From Haloarculaceae archaeon H-GB1-1 (lineage in GTDB: Archaea; Halobacteriota; Halobacteria; Halobacteriales; Haloarculaceae): a stretch of 55,388 nucleotides of DNA. Positions 1 through 9,095 of this stretch are shown here, piece after piece. Every line of letters starts with the position of its first letter. Position 1 is the first letter of the stretch. The position numbers were made by a program, and so were the translations under genes. The notes below the pieces were generated by a model. The model saw only the letters and a program-made list of their open reading frames with translations. It ran no database searches and was not told where the DNA came from. Location: contig JARUKX010000023.1 in NCBI GenBank assembly GCA_029688825.1, positions 1-55,388 of the forward strand, in the 5' to 3' direction.

Positions 1-51
1 AGTTGGTGGAGGAGTTGTCGGCTGTATCCCCGCCCTGAAGGGCGGGGTTTT
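1..51 (+). mobile_element. Probable right end of an IS200/IS605-family element (partial)
   Basis: A perfect 8-bp GC stem with a TGAA loop (positions 28-47) is followed by a T-run (48-51). This hairpin-plus-T layout is what I recall for the right ends of haloarchaeal IS200/IS605 elements, where it lies just after tnpB and forms part of the guide (omega) RNA. No transposase can be read because the window starts here. The alternative is the intrinsic terminator of any upstream gene. Confidence 0.45.
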
Positions 52-150
52 AGCCTTGAATCTTCGATAATATGCCGAACCGGAAATTCCGGGCCGGATT
101 CGCCGCCTCGGGTACCCTCGTGCCCAACCGTTACGTACCTCGGTTCCGAG

Positions 151-1182
151 ATGATGGACATGTCGCGCTGGCGGGACCCCATCGAATCACGCGAGACGAG
201 TCAGTTGGACCTCTACGAGGTCACGACGTGGGAACCGCGGTCCTGGCTGGACCGGCTCTCCGTGGCCATCCACAGCTTCCTCGGCTCGGCGACGCGGGCG
301 TTCCTCATCCTCCTCGCCGTGTTGATTCTCGTCGTCGAGATCGTTATCGGCGGCGTGGGCGTCCTCACCAATCCGTTGCTGGGCCTGTTCACGATCCTCT
401 CGGCGGTGCCGGCCCTCGGACTCGCGCTGTACGTCTGGTACGTCGACGCGACGCCGCCGGAGCCGCTGAAGCTCCTCGTGATGACGTTCGTACTCGGCGT
501 CCTGTTCGCCGGGTTCGCTGCTGTCGTCAACTCCGCCGCCCAGGAGGGCGCGCTCGCAGCGACGGGGCTGAACGCGCTCCCCTTCGCGGGCATGGCACTG
601 TTCTTCTACCTCGTCGTCGGGCCGGTCGAGGAGACGGTGAAGTTGCTCGCGGTCAGGCTCTACGCGTATCGCCACGACCGTTTCGGCGCGGTCATCGACG
701 GTGCTGTGTACGGCGCGATGGCGGGACTCGGCTTTGCGACCATCGAGAACGCCATCTACATCGCGCGCAGCGTCGCCCAGACCCCCGAGACGATGAACTT
801 CATCCTCCAGGGTGGGGCGACCGCGACGGTCCGCGCGCTCGCCGGGCCGGGTCACGTCATCTACTCGTCGTTCGCAGGGTACTACCTCGGACTGGCGCGG
901 TTCAACCGCGAGTCCGCCGGGCCGATCATCGTCAAGGGCCTGCTCATCGCGGCGCTCATCCACGGGACGTACAACACCATCGTCTCGCCCGCGTCGACGT
1001 TCATCAGCCAGGCCCTCTCCATCCCCGGACTGCTCGCGTTCCTCATCTTCGTCCTGCTGTACGACGGCCTGTTCGGGGCACTCCTGTTCAGGAAACTCCA
1101 GCGGTACACGCGGACGTACAAACGCGTCCACGCCGGTCTCGACGACGACCACGAGCCCGAGCGGACGGAGTTCGATCCCTAG
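151..1182 (+). CDS. PrsW-family intramembrane metalloprotease
   Basis: A multi-spanning membrane protein of 343 aa with a short cytosolic N-terminus followed by about eight hydrophobic segments. It carries the PrsW-type motifs: E160-E161-x-x-K164 in one helix, an E at 199 in FATIEN, and histidines at 235 and 271 (HGTYN). These are the expected metal and catalytic residues of this CAAX-protease-like superfamily. Bacillus PrsW cleaves an anti-sigma factor at site 1; archaea have no such partner, so the substrate here is unknown. The start is the first of three nearby ATGs (151, 154, 160 region). It converges on riboflavin synthase with no gap. Confidence 0.85.
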   Translation: MMDMSRWRDPIESRETSQLDLYEVTTWEPRSWLDRLSVAIHSFLGSATRAFLILLAVLILVVEIVIGGVGVLTNPLLGLFTILSAVPALGLALYVWYVDATPPEPLKLLVMTFVLGVLFAGFAAVVNSAAQEGALAATGLNALPFAGMALFFYLVVGPVEETVKLLAVRLYAYRHDRFGAVIDGAVYGAMAGLGFATIENAIYIARSVAQTPETMNFILQGGATATVRALAGPGHVIYSSFAGYYLGLARFNRESAGPIIVKGLLIAALIHGTYNTIVSPASTFISQALSIPGLLAFLIFVLLYDGLFGALLFRKLQRYTRTYKRVHAGLDDDHEPERTEFDP

Positions 1183-1767
1183 CTACTCGGCGTGGAGGCT
1201 CTCGACGTACTTCGCCACGACGTCGACCTCCAGGTTGATGGAGTCGCCCGGTTCGCGCTCGCGGAGGACCGTCTCCTCGTAGGTCGTCGGAATCACGGCG
1301 ATGGAGAAGGTGTCGTCGGTCACGTCCGCGACGGTCAGGCTGATGCCGTCGAGCGCGACAAACCCCTTCTCGACGACGTAGGGTGCGAGGTCGTCCGGGA
1401 GCGAGAACGTGAACGTCCAGTCCTCGCCGTGGCGCTCGGTCTCCAGCAGTTCGACCGTCCCGTCGACGTGGCCCTGGACGACGTGGCCGTCGAAGCGGCC
1501 ATCCGCGGCGAGGCCGCGTTCGAGGTTGACGCTGTCGCCCTCGGCGACGTCGGCGAAGCCCGTCCGGTCTATGGTCTCGGTCGCGAGGAAGACCGAGAAC
1601 CACTCGCCCTGTTCGTGCTCCTCGACCGTGAGACACGCGCCGTCGACGCTGATGCTCTGGCCGTGCTCCATGTCGCCGAACGTCGTCGCGATGCGGAGTC
1701 GGCGACCGCCCTCGTCGTCCTCGACGGCGAGCACCTCGCCGGTTTCCTCGACGATACCCGTGAACAT
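1183..1767 (-). CDS. ribE: Riboflavin synthase, trimeric (alpha) type
   Basis: This enzyme dismutates two 6,7-dimethyl-8-ribityllumazine molecules into riboflavin in the cytosol. The 194-residue protein starts MFTGIVEE, the classic N-terminus of alpha-type riboflavin synthase. It contains two lumazine-binding repeats, marked by GACLTV in the first half and by FDGHVVQGHVDG and LDGISLTV in the second. The open frame extends far upstream to 3294 but lies antisense to the transducer gene, so the ATG at 1767 is the real start. No other riboflavin gene is adjacent. Many archaea use the unrelated lumazine-synthase-like enzyme, so this is the bacterial-type form. Confidence 0.93.
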   Translation of the reverse strand: MFTGIVEETGEVLAVEDDEGGRRLRIATTFGDMEHGQSISVDGACLTVEEHEQGEWFSVFLATETIDRTGFADVAEGDSVNLERGLAADGRFDGHVVQGHVDGTVELLETERHGEDWTFTFSLPDDLAPYVVEKGFVALDGISLTVADVTDDTFSIAVIPTTYEETVLREREPGDSINLEVDVVAKYVESLHAE

Positions 1768-1902
1768 GTCCGTCGGTCGGTTTCGCGGCGCGAAAGGACT
1801 GTCGGTCCACTTCCAGTTTTCAGGAACTGAGAGAGTGGTGTACGCTTTAGGGGGATACTGGGAGAAGTTCCGATATCCGCGCCAACCGTGGGCAACCAAA
1901 CC

Positions 1903-3384
1903 ATGAGCAAGCCAGACACGACAGCGACCGGCAGTACCGACGTGACTCACGGTTTCGACCTCGACCTCGTGTTGGATACCATCGACCTCCCCGCGTTCGC
2001 GCTGAACGCCGACGGGGTCGTCGTCTCCTGGGACGAACAGATCGAGTCGTTGCTCGACATCGCGAGAGAAGACGTCCTCGGCGAGTCGGGCCTCGGCGAG
2101 TTCGCCTACGGGGATCCGAGCAAGCGGACGCTCGCCGAGAAGATACTGGAAGCGCCGCAGACGGCGGCCGAGCAGTTCGGGGTCGACGTCGCCGACGACG
2201 AGTACGCGCTCCTGTCGAGTACCGGTGCGCCGGTCTACGAAGACATCAGCGTCCTCGACGGGACGGAAATCTGGTTCATCGCGACGCCAGTGTTCCGAGG
2301 AGACGAACTGGTCGGCGTCATCGAGATCGTCCAGGACCGGACCAACTCCGCGCGCTACCACCAGGAACTCGAAGCGCTGTTCGACGCGGTGATGGCCACG
2401 CTCTCGGCGTTCGCGAACGGAGACTTCGACGCCCGCGTCGACTTCGACACCGAGTCGAGCATCCTCGAAGACGACCTGCTTGCACTCGTCTCGTCGGTCG
2501 ACGAGATGGGTGCCGCCGTCGGTGAAATGGTCGGCGAGGTCGACCACGACGTGACCCAGCTCCAGCGGTCCGCCGACGACGTCGCCGCCCACTCTCAGCA
2601 GATAAACGACATCGCGACAGAGCAGGCCGAAGAGATGGGTCACATTTCGACGGAGGTCGCGAACCTCAGCGCCACGGTCGAGGAGATAGCGTCGACCGCC
2701 GACGAGGTCGAAGAGACCAGCTCGCACGCCGAACAGCTCGCCGAGGAGGGCAGCGAGACTGCCGCGGAAGCGATGGACGTCATGGAGGACGTCGCCGAGT
2801 CCGCGGACGACGTCGCCGACGATGTCGACACGCTCCAGGCCCGGGTCAGCGAAATAGACGAAGTCGTCGACGTCATCAACGACATCGCCGAGCAGACGAA
2901 CATCCTGGCGCTGAACGCCTCCATCGAGGCGGCTCGGGCCGGGGAGGCCGGCGAAGGCTTCGCTGTCGTCGCCGACGAGGTCAAGAGCCTCGCCGAGGAG
3001 TCGCAGTCCCACGCCAGCGAGATCGAGGACATGGTCGACGAGATACAGACCGAGACCGAGGACACCGTCGCGAACCTGGCCACCACGACCGACCAGGTCG
3101 CCGACGGTATCGAAAGCGTCGCGGAAGCGACCGAGCGTTTCGAGGATATCGTCGAGGCCGTCGCCGAGACGGCGGACGGCATCGGTCAGGTCGCCGACGC
3201 CACCGACGACCAGGCTGCCAGCGCCGAGGAGATGGCTGCGATGGTCGACGAGGCCGTCGAGAAGGCCGAGACGGTCTCCGAGGAAGTCGAGCAAATCGTC
3301 GCCAACACCGAGGAACAGGCCGCGATGGTCAGCGATATCGAGTCGTCGGTCGACCGGCTCACTGGCCGGTCCGAATCCGTGTAA
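1903..3384 (+). CDS. Soluble methyl-accepting chemotaxis-type transducer with PAS domain
   Basis: A cytoplasmic signal transducer that would feed a CheA/CheW array. The N-terminal ~115 residues ([20 protein letters not shown] onward) look like a PAS domain. A short HAMP-like helical linker follows (about residues 155-205), then a long coiled-coil signalling domain. The hairpin tip [19 protein letters not shown], at about residue 327, is the kinase-contact region. No transmembrane helix is present, so it probably senses an internal ligand, redox state or light via PAS. The ATG at 1903 is preferred over a GTG at 1888. No che genes are nearby. Confidence 0.88.
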   Translation: MSKPDTTATGSTDVTHGFDLDLVLDTIDLPAFALNADGVVVSWDEQIESLLDIAREDVLGESGLGEFAYGDPSKRTLAEKILEAPQTAAEQFGVDVADDEYALLSSTGAPVYEDISVLDGTEIWFIATPVFRGDELVGVIEIVQDRTNSARYHQELEALFDAVMATLSAFANGDFDARVDFDTESSILEDDLLALVSSVDEMGAAVGEMVGEVDHDVTQLQRSADDVAAHSQQINDIATEQAEEMGHISTEVANLSATVEEIASTADEVEETSSHAEQLAEEGSETAAEAMDVMEDVAESADDVADDVDTLQARVSEIDEVVDVINDIAEQTNILALNASIEAARAGEAGEGFAVVADEVKSLAEESQSHASEIEDMVDEIQTETEDTVANLATTTDQVADGIESVAEATERFEDIVEAVAETADGIGQVADATDDQAASAEEMAAMVDEAVEKAETVSEEVEQIVANTEEQAAMVSDIESSVDRLTGRSESV

Positions 3385-3402
3385 CGAGGACTGGAGCGGC
3401 GC

Positions 3403-4092
3403 TCACGCTCCGTCGTCGTCGGCCGCCCACTTGCCGGAGTTCCGGCCACCGGCCTCCAGATATTGCTCCAGCAGCGCGGGGAAGTCCCTTCCTTTCAGAT
3501 ACCGGAGCCCAAAGTCTTCCGCCCAGTTGATGATGCCGCGGTCCTCGGTGACGACGCCCGCTTCCAGTTCCCGCGCGAGGATGAGCAGGTCGAAGTCCTC
3601 CCGGGAGTCGAGGACGCCCTGTCGAAGCGCCTGTCGATACTCGTCGCGCAGGTCCGAGATGACCTTGTCCACCTCGGTCATGTGGTCGTGCTCGTCGATG
3701 GTGTCCATCCGCGACTCCTCGGCCTTCCGAACCGCTTTCTCGGAGACGCGCAGGCCGCGGTTCACCCGGTCGGACATCTCGTCGATGAAGCCGTAGACGA
3801 GTTCCGCGGGGATGGTCACCTGGTAGTGGTCGGGGCTCTTGACGATTACCCAGGTGTTGAGCCTGTCGAACACCGCGTCACCGACGTCGCGGTCGGCGAG
3901 GATTTCGGTCAGCTCCCGGTCGATAGACGGCGGCATGTAACAGGAGATGCCGAGTTCGAGCTTCGCTTCCGCGATGAGGTCGAGGAGTCGGAGACAGGCC
4001 GCCTCGATGTCCTCGTCCTCGCGGCGGATCTCCTCGGTGACGAACAGCGACGTATCGAGCACGAACCGCTGTTTGAGCGGCGAGGTGGCCAT
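3403..4092 (-). CDS. RNA ligase partner protein, PIN domain
   Basis: A 229-aa protein with a PIN-like layout: D in FVLDTS near residue 13, a conserved E in the [10 protein letters not shown] region, and late acidic residues in TEDRGIINW. It resembles the archaeal family named RNA ligase partner because it occurs alongside Pab1020-type RNA ligases. That match is strengthened here because the divergent neighbour is exactly such a ligase. PIN domains are usually Mg-dependent ribonucleases, so a cut-and-ligate role is plausible but inferred. The start ATG lies 166 bp from the ligase start, leaving a shared regulatory gap. Confidence 0.82.
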   Translation of the reverse strand: MATSPLKQRFVLDTSLFVTEEIRREDEDIEAACLRLLDLIAEAKLELGISCYMPPSIDRELTEILADRDVGDAVFDRLNTWVIVKSPDHYQVTIPAELVYGFIDEMSDRVNRGLRVSEKAVRKAEESRMDTIDEHDHMTEVDKVISDLRDEYRQALRQGVLDSREDFDLLILARELEAGVVTEDRGIINWAEDFGLRYLKGRDFPALLEQYLEAGGRNSGKWAADDDGA

Positions 4093-4258
4093 GACCTACG
4101 TTGACGTTCCACTGGCAAAACGTCACCGGGCGCAGCGAGCGGCCTTCTCGCAACGGCGCGTCTCCGCGGTGAGCAGGACCGGGCCGTCGCTCCGCTGTGT
4201 CGGTTCCGGACCACCGAAACCCCGGAGTACTTTGGTACCCGCTATCGTTGCACACAGT

Positions 4259-5413
4259 ATGGGCACCGACGACTGGGTCGCGGCGCTGTCGCTGTCCGAG
4301 GAGACAGCCGAAACCGTTCGCACGCAGTTCGAGCACAGCGAGTATCGGGGACTGACGTACCGTCACCTCTCGAACGCGCGCCACGGCGTCGAGCGCGGGA
4401 CCGCGGTCGTCGACGGCGAGGTCGTCCGCGGGTTCCCCTCGATTCCGCGGGCGCTGGTGCTGGAGCCGGCGGTCGAGGCCCACTTCGACGGCCCGGTCAC
4501 CATCGAGGAGAAGCTCAACGGCTACAACGTCCGCGTGGCACGACTCGACGGCATCCCCGACGAGAACGGAGAGCCGGCGGCCGACGAGCAGGTCCTCGCG
4601 TTCACCCGGAGCGGCTACATCTGCCCGTACACCACGAGCAAGGTCCGGGACCTTCTCGAGCCCGGCACCTTCTTCGACGACTACCCGGAGTTGATGCTCT
4701 GTGGCGAACTCGTCGGGCCGGAGAACCCCTACACGGCCCACGACTACCCGGAGGTCGCATCCGCCGGCGTGTCCGTCTTCGACGTCCGGAATCGGGTGAC
4801 CGGCGAGCCACTGTCCGTCGAGCGTCGCCGCGAACTGTGCGAGGAATACGACTTCTCGCAGGTCCCGTCGTTCGGCACGCACGATCCCGAACGCGCAACT
4901 ACGGCAGCCTTCGACGCCATCGAGGACCTCGACGAACGCGGACGTGAGGGGGTCGTCCTCAAGTCCGCGGACGGCCGGACGCTGGTGAAGTACACCACGT
5001 CGTTCACCCACCGCGACGACCTCGCGTACGCCTTCTCGCTCCCCTTCGACTACGGCCGTGACTTCGTGTTCGCTCGCATCATCCGCGAGGTCTTCCAGGC
5101 CGTCGAGTTCGAGGAGAGCGACGCCGAGGTGCGCGAGCGCGCCCAGAAGCTGGGCGAGGCCATCGTCGAACCCGCCGTCGAGACCATCCGCGAAGTTCGG
5201 GCGGGTAACGATGTCGGCGAGGCCCATACCGTTCGCGACGAGCCCGACGTCGTGGAGGAACTGCTGGTCCACCTCGAAAATATGGGCATCACCATGCAGA
5301 TACAGGACGACCACCGAGAGGGCCACGAGCGGGTGGTCACGTTCCAGAAGATCTCGGAGGCCACGCGAGACAACGCGCAAAACTACTTCGACGGGCAGTT
5401 GCTGGACGAGTGA
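4259..5413 (+). CDS. ATP-dependent RNA ligase, Pab1020 (Rnl3) type
   Basis: A 384-aa nucleotidyltransferase that seals RNA 5'-phosphate and 3'-OH ends. The Pyrococcus homologue can circularise RNA. Motif I is EKLNGYNVR with the adenylation lysine at residue 85. Later signatures are LCGELVGPENPY (motif III), GREGVVLKS (motif IV) and LVKYTT (motif V). A helical C-terminal domain of about 130 residues fits the homodimerising Pab1020 family. The ATG at 4259 starts just before the conserved N-terminus; the frame stays open upstream without similarity. It is divergent from the PIN partner. Confidence 0.88.
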   Translation: MGTDDWVAALSLSEETAETVRTQFEHSEYRGLTYRHLSNARHGVERGTAVVDGEVVRGFPSIPRALVLEPAVEAHFDGPVTIEEKLNGYNVRVARLDGIPDENGEPAADEQVLAFTRSGYICPYTTSKVRDLLEPGTFFDDYPELMLCGELVGPENPYTAHDYPEVASAGVSVFDVRNRVTGEPLSVERRRELCEEYDFSQVPSFGTHDPERATTAAFDAIEDLDERGREGVVLKSADGRTLVKYTTSFTHRDDLAYAFSLPFDYGRDFVFARIIREVFQAVEFEESDAEVRERAQKLGEAIVEPAVETIREVRAGNDVGEAHTVRDEPDVVEELLVHLENMGITMQIQDDHREGHERVVTFQKISEATRDNAQNYFDGQLLDE

Positions 5414-5441
5414 GAACGGAGAGCAGTCGAATCCGGGTCGG

Positions 5442-7286
5442 TCAGTGGACCGCGACGTGCGAGCCGACGCCCTCTAGCAGTTCGTCGATCGTCTTGTCCG
5501 ACGGTTCGTTCTCCAGCAGCACGTCGATGGGCAGCGTCGGCGCACCGTCGACGAGGTTCTCCATCAGGACGAGCCGTTCGCGAGCGCGGGACATGCCGAC
5601 GTAGAAGACGCGGCGTTCGTTGTCGGTCAGCGTCGGGACGGGGTCGGTGTGCTTCGTGAACTCATCGACGCTGGGCACGTCACGGCCCTCCTGTTCGACC
5701 GTGGCAGCCATCTGCTCGACCACCTTCTCGGTCAGGTCCGTGCCGACGAAGACGTGGTCGGCCTCGCGACCCTTCGCGGAGTGGATGGTGCCCAGGCGGA
5801 CGCGATTGGCGTCCATTCCCTCGTACTTGCCGCCGAAGTAGGCGTCGACGGACCGCTCCTGGAAGCTGGTGACCTTCCGGAGCATGTCCGCCGCCGAGAC
5901 GGGTTCGGGCATGAACGGTGCGTATTCGCGGACGAAGTCGGCCTCGACCATGATCTCTTCGAGGTCGTCGGTGTCGGCCGCCTCCTGACGCTCGTCGATG
6001 GCGTCGAAGAGGTCGTCGCGCTCGCCAGTGCCGAACGTCGAGTCGGCGAGCATGTCGGCCAGCCGGCGTGCCTGTAGCGCGGTGATGTCCTCGTCCTCGG
6101 CGATGCCCTCCACTGCGCGGACGTACTGGGTGAGTCGGTCGGTCCACATCCGCTGGTCGGTCAGGCACGTGAACGGGATGCCCTCGTCGATGAACTCGTC
6201 GATGAACTGGAACATCTGGTAGCGAGCGCGGAACAGCACCATCACGGTGCCGTCCTCCTCTTCCTCGATCGTCGCCCGCACGTTCCGGACGAGGTCGAGC
6301 ATCGACGGGTTGGTGACCGCTTCGACGCGGCCGCCCTCCTTGCGCGGGTTCAGGTCCTTGTCCTGGCGCTTCTCGATGTGGCTGATCTGCTTGTTGACGA
6401 TGTCGAGGATGCGACTCGGCAGGCGGTAGGAGTTCGGCAGAATCTCGTCCTCGGTGACGACCTCGTCGAGCAGGAGGTCGGGGTCGGCACCCTGCCAGGC
6501 GTAGACGACCTGGTCGTCGTCGCCGGCGATCAGCGCCTTCTTGACGTACGGCCGCCACTCCTCGTAGACGTCGTACTGCAGCGTCGTGATGTCCTGGAAC
6601 TCGTCGATGATGAGGTACTCGACGTTCGGGACCAGCGAGCGCTGTTTCACGCGTTCGAGCATGTCGGCGAAGCCGACGAGCCCGTTCTCACCCTTGTAGG
6701 ACCGCCACGCCCGGATGACCTCCGGAACGTCGATGCGCTCGTCGTCGGACGGCCACGTGGGCGTGTACTTGTTGCCGGTCTGGGCGTTCGGGTCCTCGTC
6801 CGGCGGAAGTCGGACGGTCTCGACGTCCCACTTGAACGGGACGTCGTACCAGTCCGCGACGTCGCGCCGCGTTCGCTGGAGCCACTGGCTCGTCGCGATG
6901 ATCTTGTTGCCCATCGTCGTCGAGCGTGCCGAGCGACGACGCGACCCGTCGTACTCGCCCTCGTAGTCGATGCCGAACTCCTCGCAGAACTCCTGTTTGT
7001 CGTTCTCGCCGACGACGTCGCCACGGGAGAGATTGAGGAGATCGTAGGCCTTCGCGTGCATCGTCGAGACGTTCCCGCGGAGGGCTCTCGGAGACATGTC
7101 GAGCCGTTCGGCGAGTCGTTCGCGAATCTCGGCGGCCGCAGCCCGGGTGTACGAGACGACGAGCACGTCTCTGACGTCGACGTCCTCCTCGGTGAGCAAC
7201 TGTTCGACGCGGTCGAGCAGTGCCGTCGTCTTACCACTCCCAGGACCGCCAAACAGGCGGGTTACCTGGGTCGGCTCTTCGGTCAT
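5442..7286 (-). CDS. UvrD/Rep-family superfamily 1A DNA helicase
   Basis: A 614-aa ATP-driven 3'-5' translocase or helicase. All SF1 motifs are visible in order: Walker A GGPGSGKTT near the N-terminus, motif Ia VVSYTRAAAAEI, Walker B LIIDEFQD, motif III GDDDQVVYAWQGAD, motif IV NSYRLPSRIL, motif V GTIHSAKGREADHVF and motif VI YVGMSRARERLVL. It has no nuclease domain. It resembles the stand-alone haloarchaeal UvrD-like helicases, probably acting in repair or fork processing. It converges on the RNA ligase with 28 bp between stops. Confidence 0.9.
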   Translation of the reverse strand: MTEEPTQVTRLFGGPGSGKTTALLDRVEQLLTEEDVDVRDVLVVSYTRAAAAEIRERLAERLDMSPRALRGNVSTMHAKAYDLLNLSRGDVVGENDKQEFCEEFGIDYEGEYDGSRRRSARSTTMGNKIIATSQWLQRTRRDVADWYDVPFKWDVETVRLPPDEDPNAQTGNKYTPTWPSDDERIDVPEVIRAWRSYKGENGLVGFADMLERVKQRSLVPNVEYLIIDEFQDITTLQYDVYEEWRPYVKKALIAGDDDQVVYAWQGADPDLLLDEVVTEDEILPNSYRLPSRILDIVNKQISHIEKRQDKDLNPRKEGGRVEAVTNPSMLDLVRNVRATIEEEEDGTVMVLFRARYQMFQFIDEFIDEGIPFTCLTDQRMWTDRLTQYVRAVEGIAEDEDITALQARRLADMLADSTFGTGERDDLFDAIDERQEAADTDDLEEIMVEADFVREYAPFMPEPVSAADMLRKVTSFQERSVDAYFGGKYEGMDANRVRLGTIHSAKGREADHVFVGTDLTEKVVEQMAATVEQEGRDVPSVDEFTKHTDPVPTLTDNERRVFYVGMSRARERLVLMENLVDGAPTLPIDVLLENEPSDKTIDELLEGVGSHVAVH

Positions 7287-7340
7287 TGGCCCACTAGAGA
7301 GGGTGCAGACCCATAAGCGAAGTGCTTCGAACCGACGCCG

Positions 7341-7640
7341 TCAGCGATACAGCGAGATGTAGAGCGAGCTGAAGCCGACGATGAACGGGAGCGTCTCCGT
7401 ACAGCGGAAGAACAGCCGCGTGAGTTCCGGCAGCGACCCCATCGGCAACTGCGCGAGGATGCTGCTGACGGCGACTCCCATACTGATGAAGGCGAAGCCG
7501 ACGAACGCGTACTGCAACCGTTTGGATTCGCGCTTGCGATACGACTGGAAGCTGATGAGCGTGATTCCCAGCGACAGTCCGAACACCACGAGTCGCATCA
7601 GAACGAGCAACGCCCGACCCGCGGTGGCGACCGTCGACAT
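7341..7640 (-). CDS. Small membrane protein, DUF7521-like
   Basis: A 99-aa protein with three hydrophobic segments: RALLVLMRLVVFGLSLGITL, a middle helix around FVGFAFISMGVAV, and a C-terminal helix around LPFIVGFSSLYIS. A basic loop (SYRKRESKR) separates the first two. It lies directly downstream of the winged-helix regulator on the same strand (1-bp gap), an arrangement common in haloarchaea for DUF7521-type proteins paired with such regulators. The function is unknown; it may be a membrane sensor or partner of the regulator. Confidence 0.7.
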   Translation of the reverse strand: MSTVATAGRALLVLMRLVVFGLSLGITLISFQSYRKRESKRLQYAFVGFAFISMGVAVSSILAQLPMGSLPELTRLFFRCTETLPFIVGFSSLYISLYR

Positions 7641-7641
7641 G

Positions 7642-7989
7642 TCACTCGGCGCTGAGGTCGTCCCAGAGCTGTTCGAACCGGTCCGGGAGGTTCTCGTTGC
7701 GGTATATCTGGACCTCGTACTCCTCGTCCTCCAGCGAGATGAGGGTGCTGTCGAAGTTCGACTCGAACACCTTGTAGTGGTTGCCGTCGTCGGCGACCAG
7801 CGTCCGGTCGGTGACGAGATCGTGCTCGTCCAGCATCTCGATACGCCGATACACGGTCGGCAGCGAGAGGTTACACTCCTCCTCGAGTTCCTTCGCTGAT
7901 TTCGGTTCGCGACTGATTGCCGCGAGGACGCGGCGCGCGTGCTGATCGCCGATGGTGTCCAAGATCTCTTCGATGGTCCGTTCAGCCAC
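7642..7989 (-). CDS. Winged helix-turn-helix transcriptional regulator
   Basis: A 115-aa DNA-binding protein. The ArsR-like winged-helix core spans about residues 5-75, with ARRVLAAISREPKSAKELEEE as helices 1-2 and LSLPTVYRRIEMLDEHDLV as the recognition helix. A short beta-rich tail (EVQIYRNENL) may be a dimerisation or sensor part. The GTG at 7989 is chosen because the A/T-rich promoter lies immediately upstream and no other start fits. It sits in line with the aquaporin gene upstream and the DUF7521-like gene downstream, so it may control one or both. Confidence 0.82.
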   Translation of the reverse strand: MAERTIEEILDTIGDQHARRVLAAISREPKSAKELEEECNLSLPTVYRRIEMLDEHDLVTDRTLVADDGNHYKVFESNFDSTLISLEDEEYEVQIYRNENLPDRFEQLWDDLSAE

Positions 7990-8111
7990 GTCGGTCGTAT
8001 ATTTTAGTATGTACGTAAGAAATTTTCGAGTGATGTGCCGTATAAAACGAGTGCGTCCGCTCCGCCGCGGCGTGCGATGCCTACCGTGACGAAAGTGCGG
8101 CGGGGGAGTTG

Positions 8112-8813
8112 CTAATCGCTCAGTTCGCCGGACGCCACCTGTTCCTTCGGCCACAGGAAGTTCCAGGTGATGCCCGCAGCGAGGCCGCCGAGCGAGGACG
8201 CGACGATGTACGCCACGGCGTCGAACGGCCGAACGCCAGAGATGGCGATGGTGAAGATGCGCGCGAGCGACACCTGCGGATTGACGAACATCGTCGAGGA
8301 GGTCCCGACGATCCCGCCACCGACGACGAGACCGACCGCGAGGCCGACGAACGCCGAGTCTCGACGGATGGCGCTGATGACGACCGAGACGAGCAGCCAC
8401 GTTCCGAGGAACTCCGCGAGATAGGTCGACGGCGGTCGCGAGACGGTCGAGATGGCGACCACCGGGACGCCGAAGCTCGCGTACGTCGCGTTCGCAAGCA
8501 GGACGCCGACGAGTCCCCCGACGAACTGCGTCGGGATGTACCTGACAGTCGTCGACGTATCGACGTCGCCGGTGACGAGCAGCCCGAGCGTGACTGCGGG
8601 ATTGACGTGTGCTCCGCTGATGTCGCCGAACGTCTCGACGATGATGAACAGCCAGCCGGCGGTCGCGACGGCGATGAACAGCACGGTCAGCCCGACCGAC
8701 GCGTCGAGCACTTCCCGCCCCAACAACGCAGACGATACCAGTACGAACACCAGGATGGCCGACCCGAGGAACTCCGCACCGAGTCGTTGACCGGTCGAGA
8801 ATTGGTCACTCAT
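8112..8813 (-). CDS. MIP/aquaporin-family channel with altered second NPA box
   Basis: A 233-aa six-helix channel of the aquaporin fold. The first box is intact (HVNPAVT, residues 71-73) but the second reads FVNPQVSLAR (residues 178-180). NPA is thus NPQ, and the selectivity-filter arginine that normally follows NPA is replaced by valine. This suggests a channel for a larger neutral solute such as glycerol, ammonia or arsenite rather than a strict water channel, which is an inference. The start ATG at 8813 matches the family N-terminus (GQRLGAEFLG). A winged-helix regulator follows on the same strand. Confidence 0.87.
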   Translation of the reverse strand: MSDQFSTGQRLGAEFLGSAILVFVLVSSALLGREVLDASVGLTVLFIAVATAGWLFIIVETFGDISGAHVNPAVTLGLLVTGDVDTSTTVRYIPTQFVGGLVGVLLANATYASFGVPVVAISTVSRPPSTYLAEFLGTWLLVSVVISAIRRDSAFVGLAVGLVVGGGIVGTSSTMFVNPQVSLARIFTIAISGVRPFDAVAYIVASSLGGLAAGITWNFLWPKEQVASGELSD

Positions 8814-9095
8814 GGTTGTGTGGATAGATATACATCTGTCAACCCCATGTACTTTCTTGGGGCAGGTGACGGAAAGCCCCGGACGTCTCGAGCCCCGCGA
8901 CGAAACGCCCACGCGCGTGGGAGCGTCGAGTAGAGCGTCGAGACGCCACACCACCGGTCATCGACGAAGCTACACGGAATCGACATTTCGTCACCGACTC
9001 TTTCGAGTCGCTGTTTGAGTGTTTCGACTCGGTCGGAAAAGTGAGAGTGAGACCTCGGATGGACAGGGACGGCGTTCGAAAATCGAGGAGGGTGG

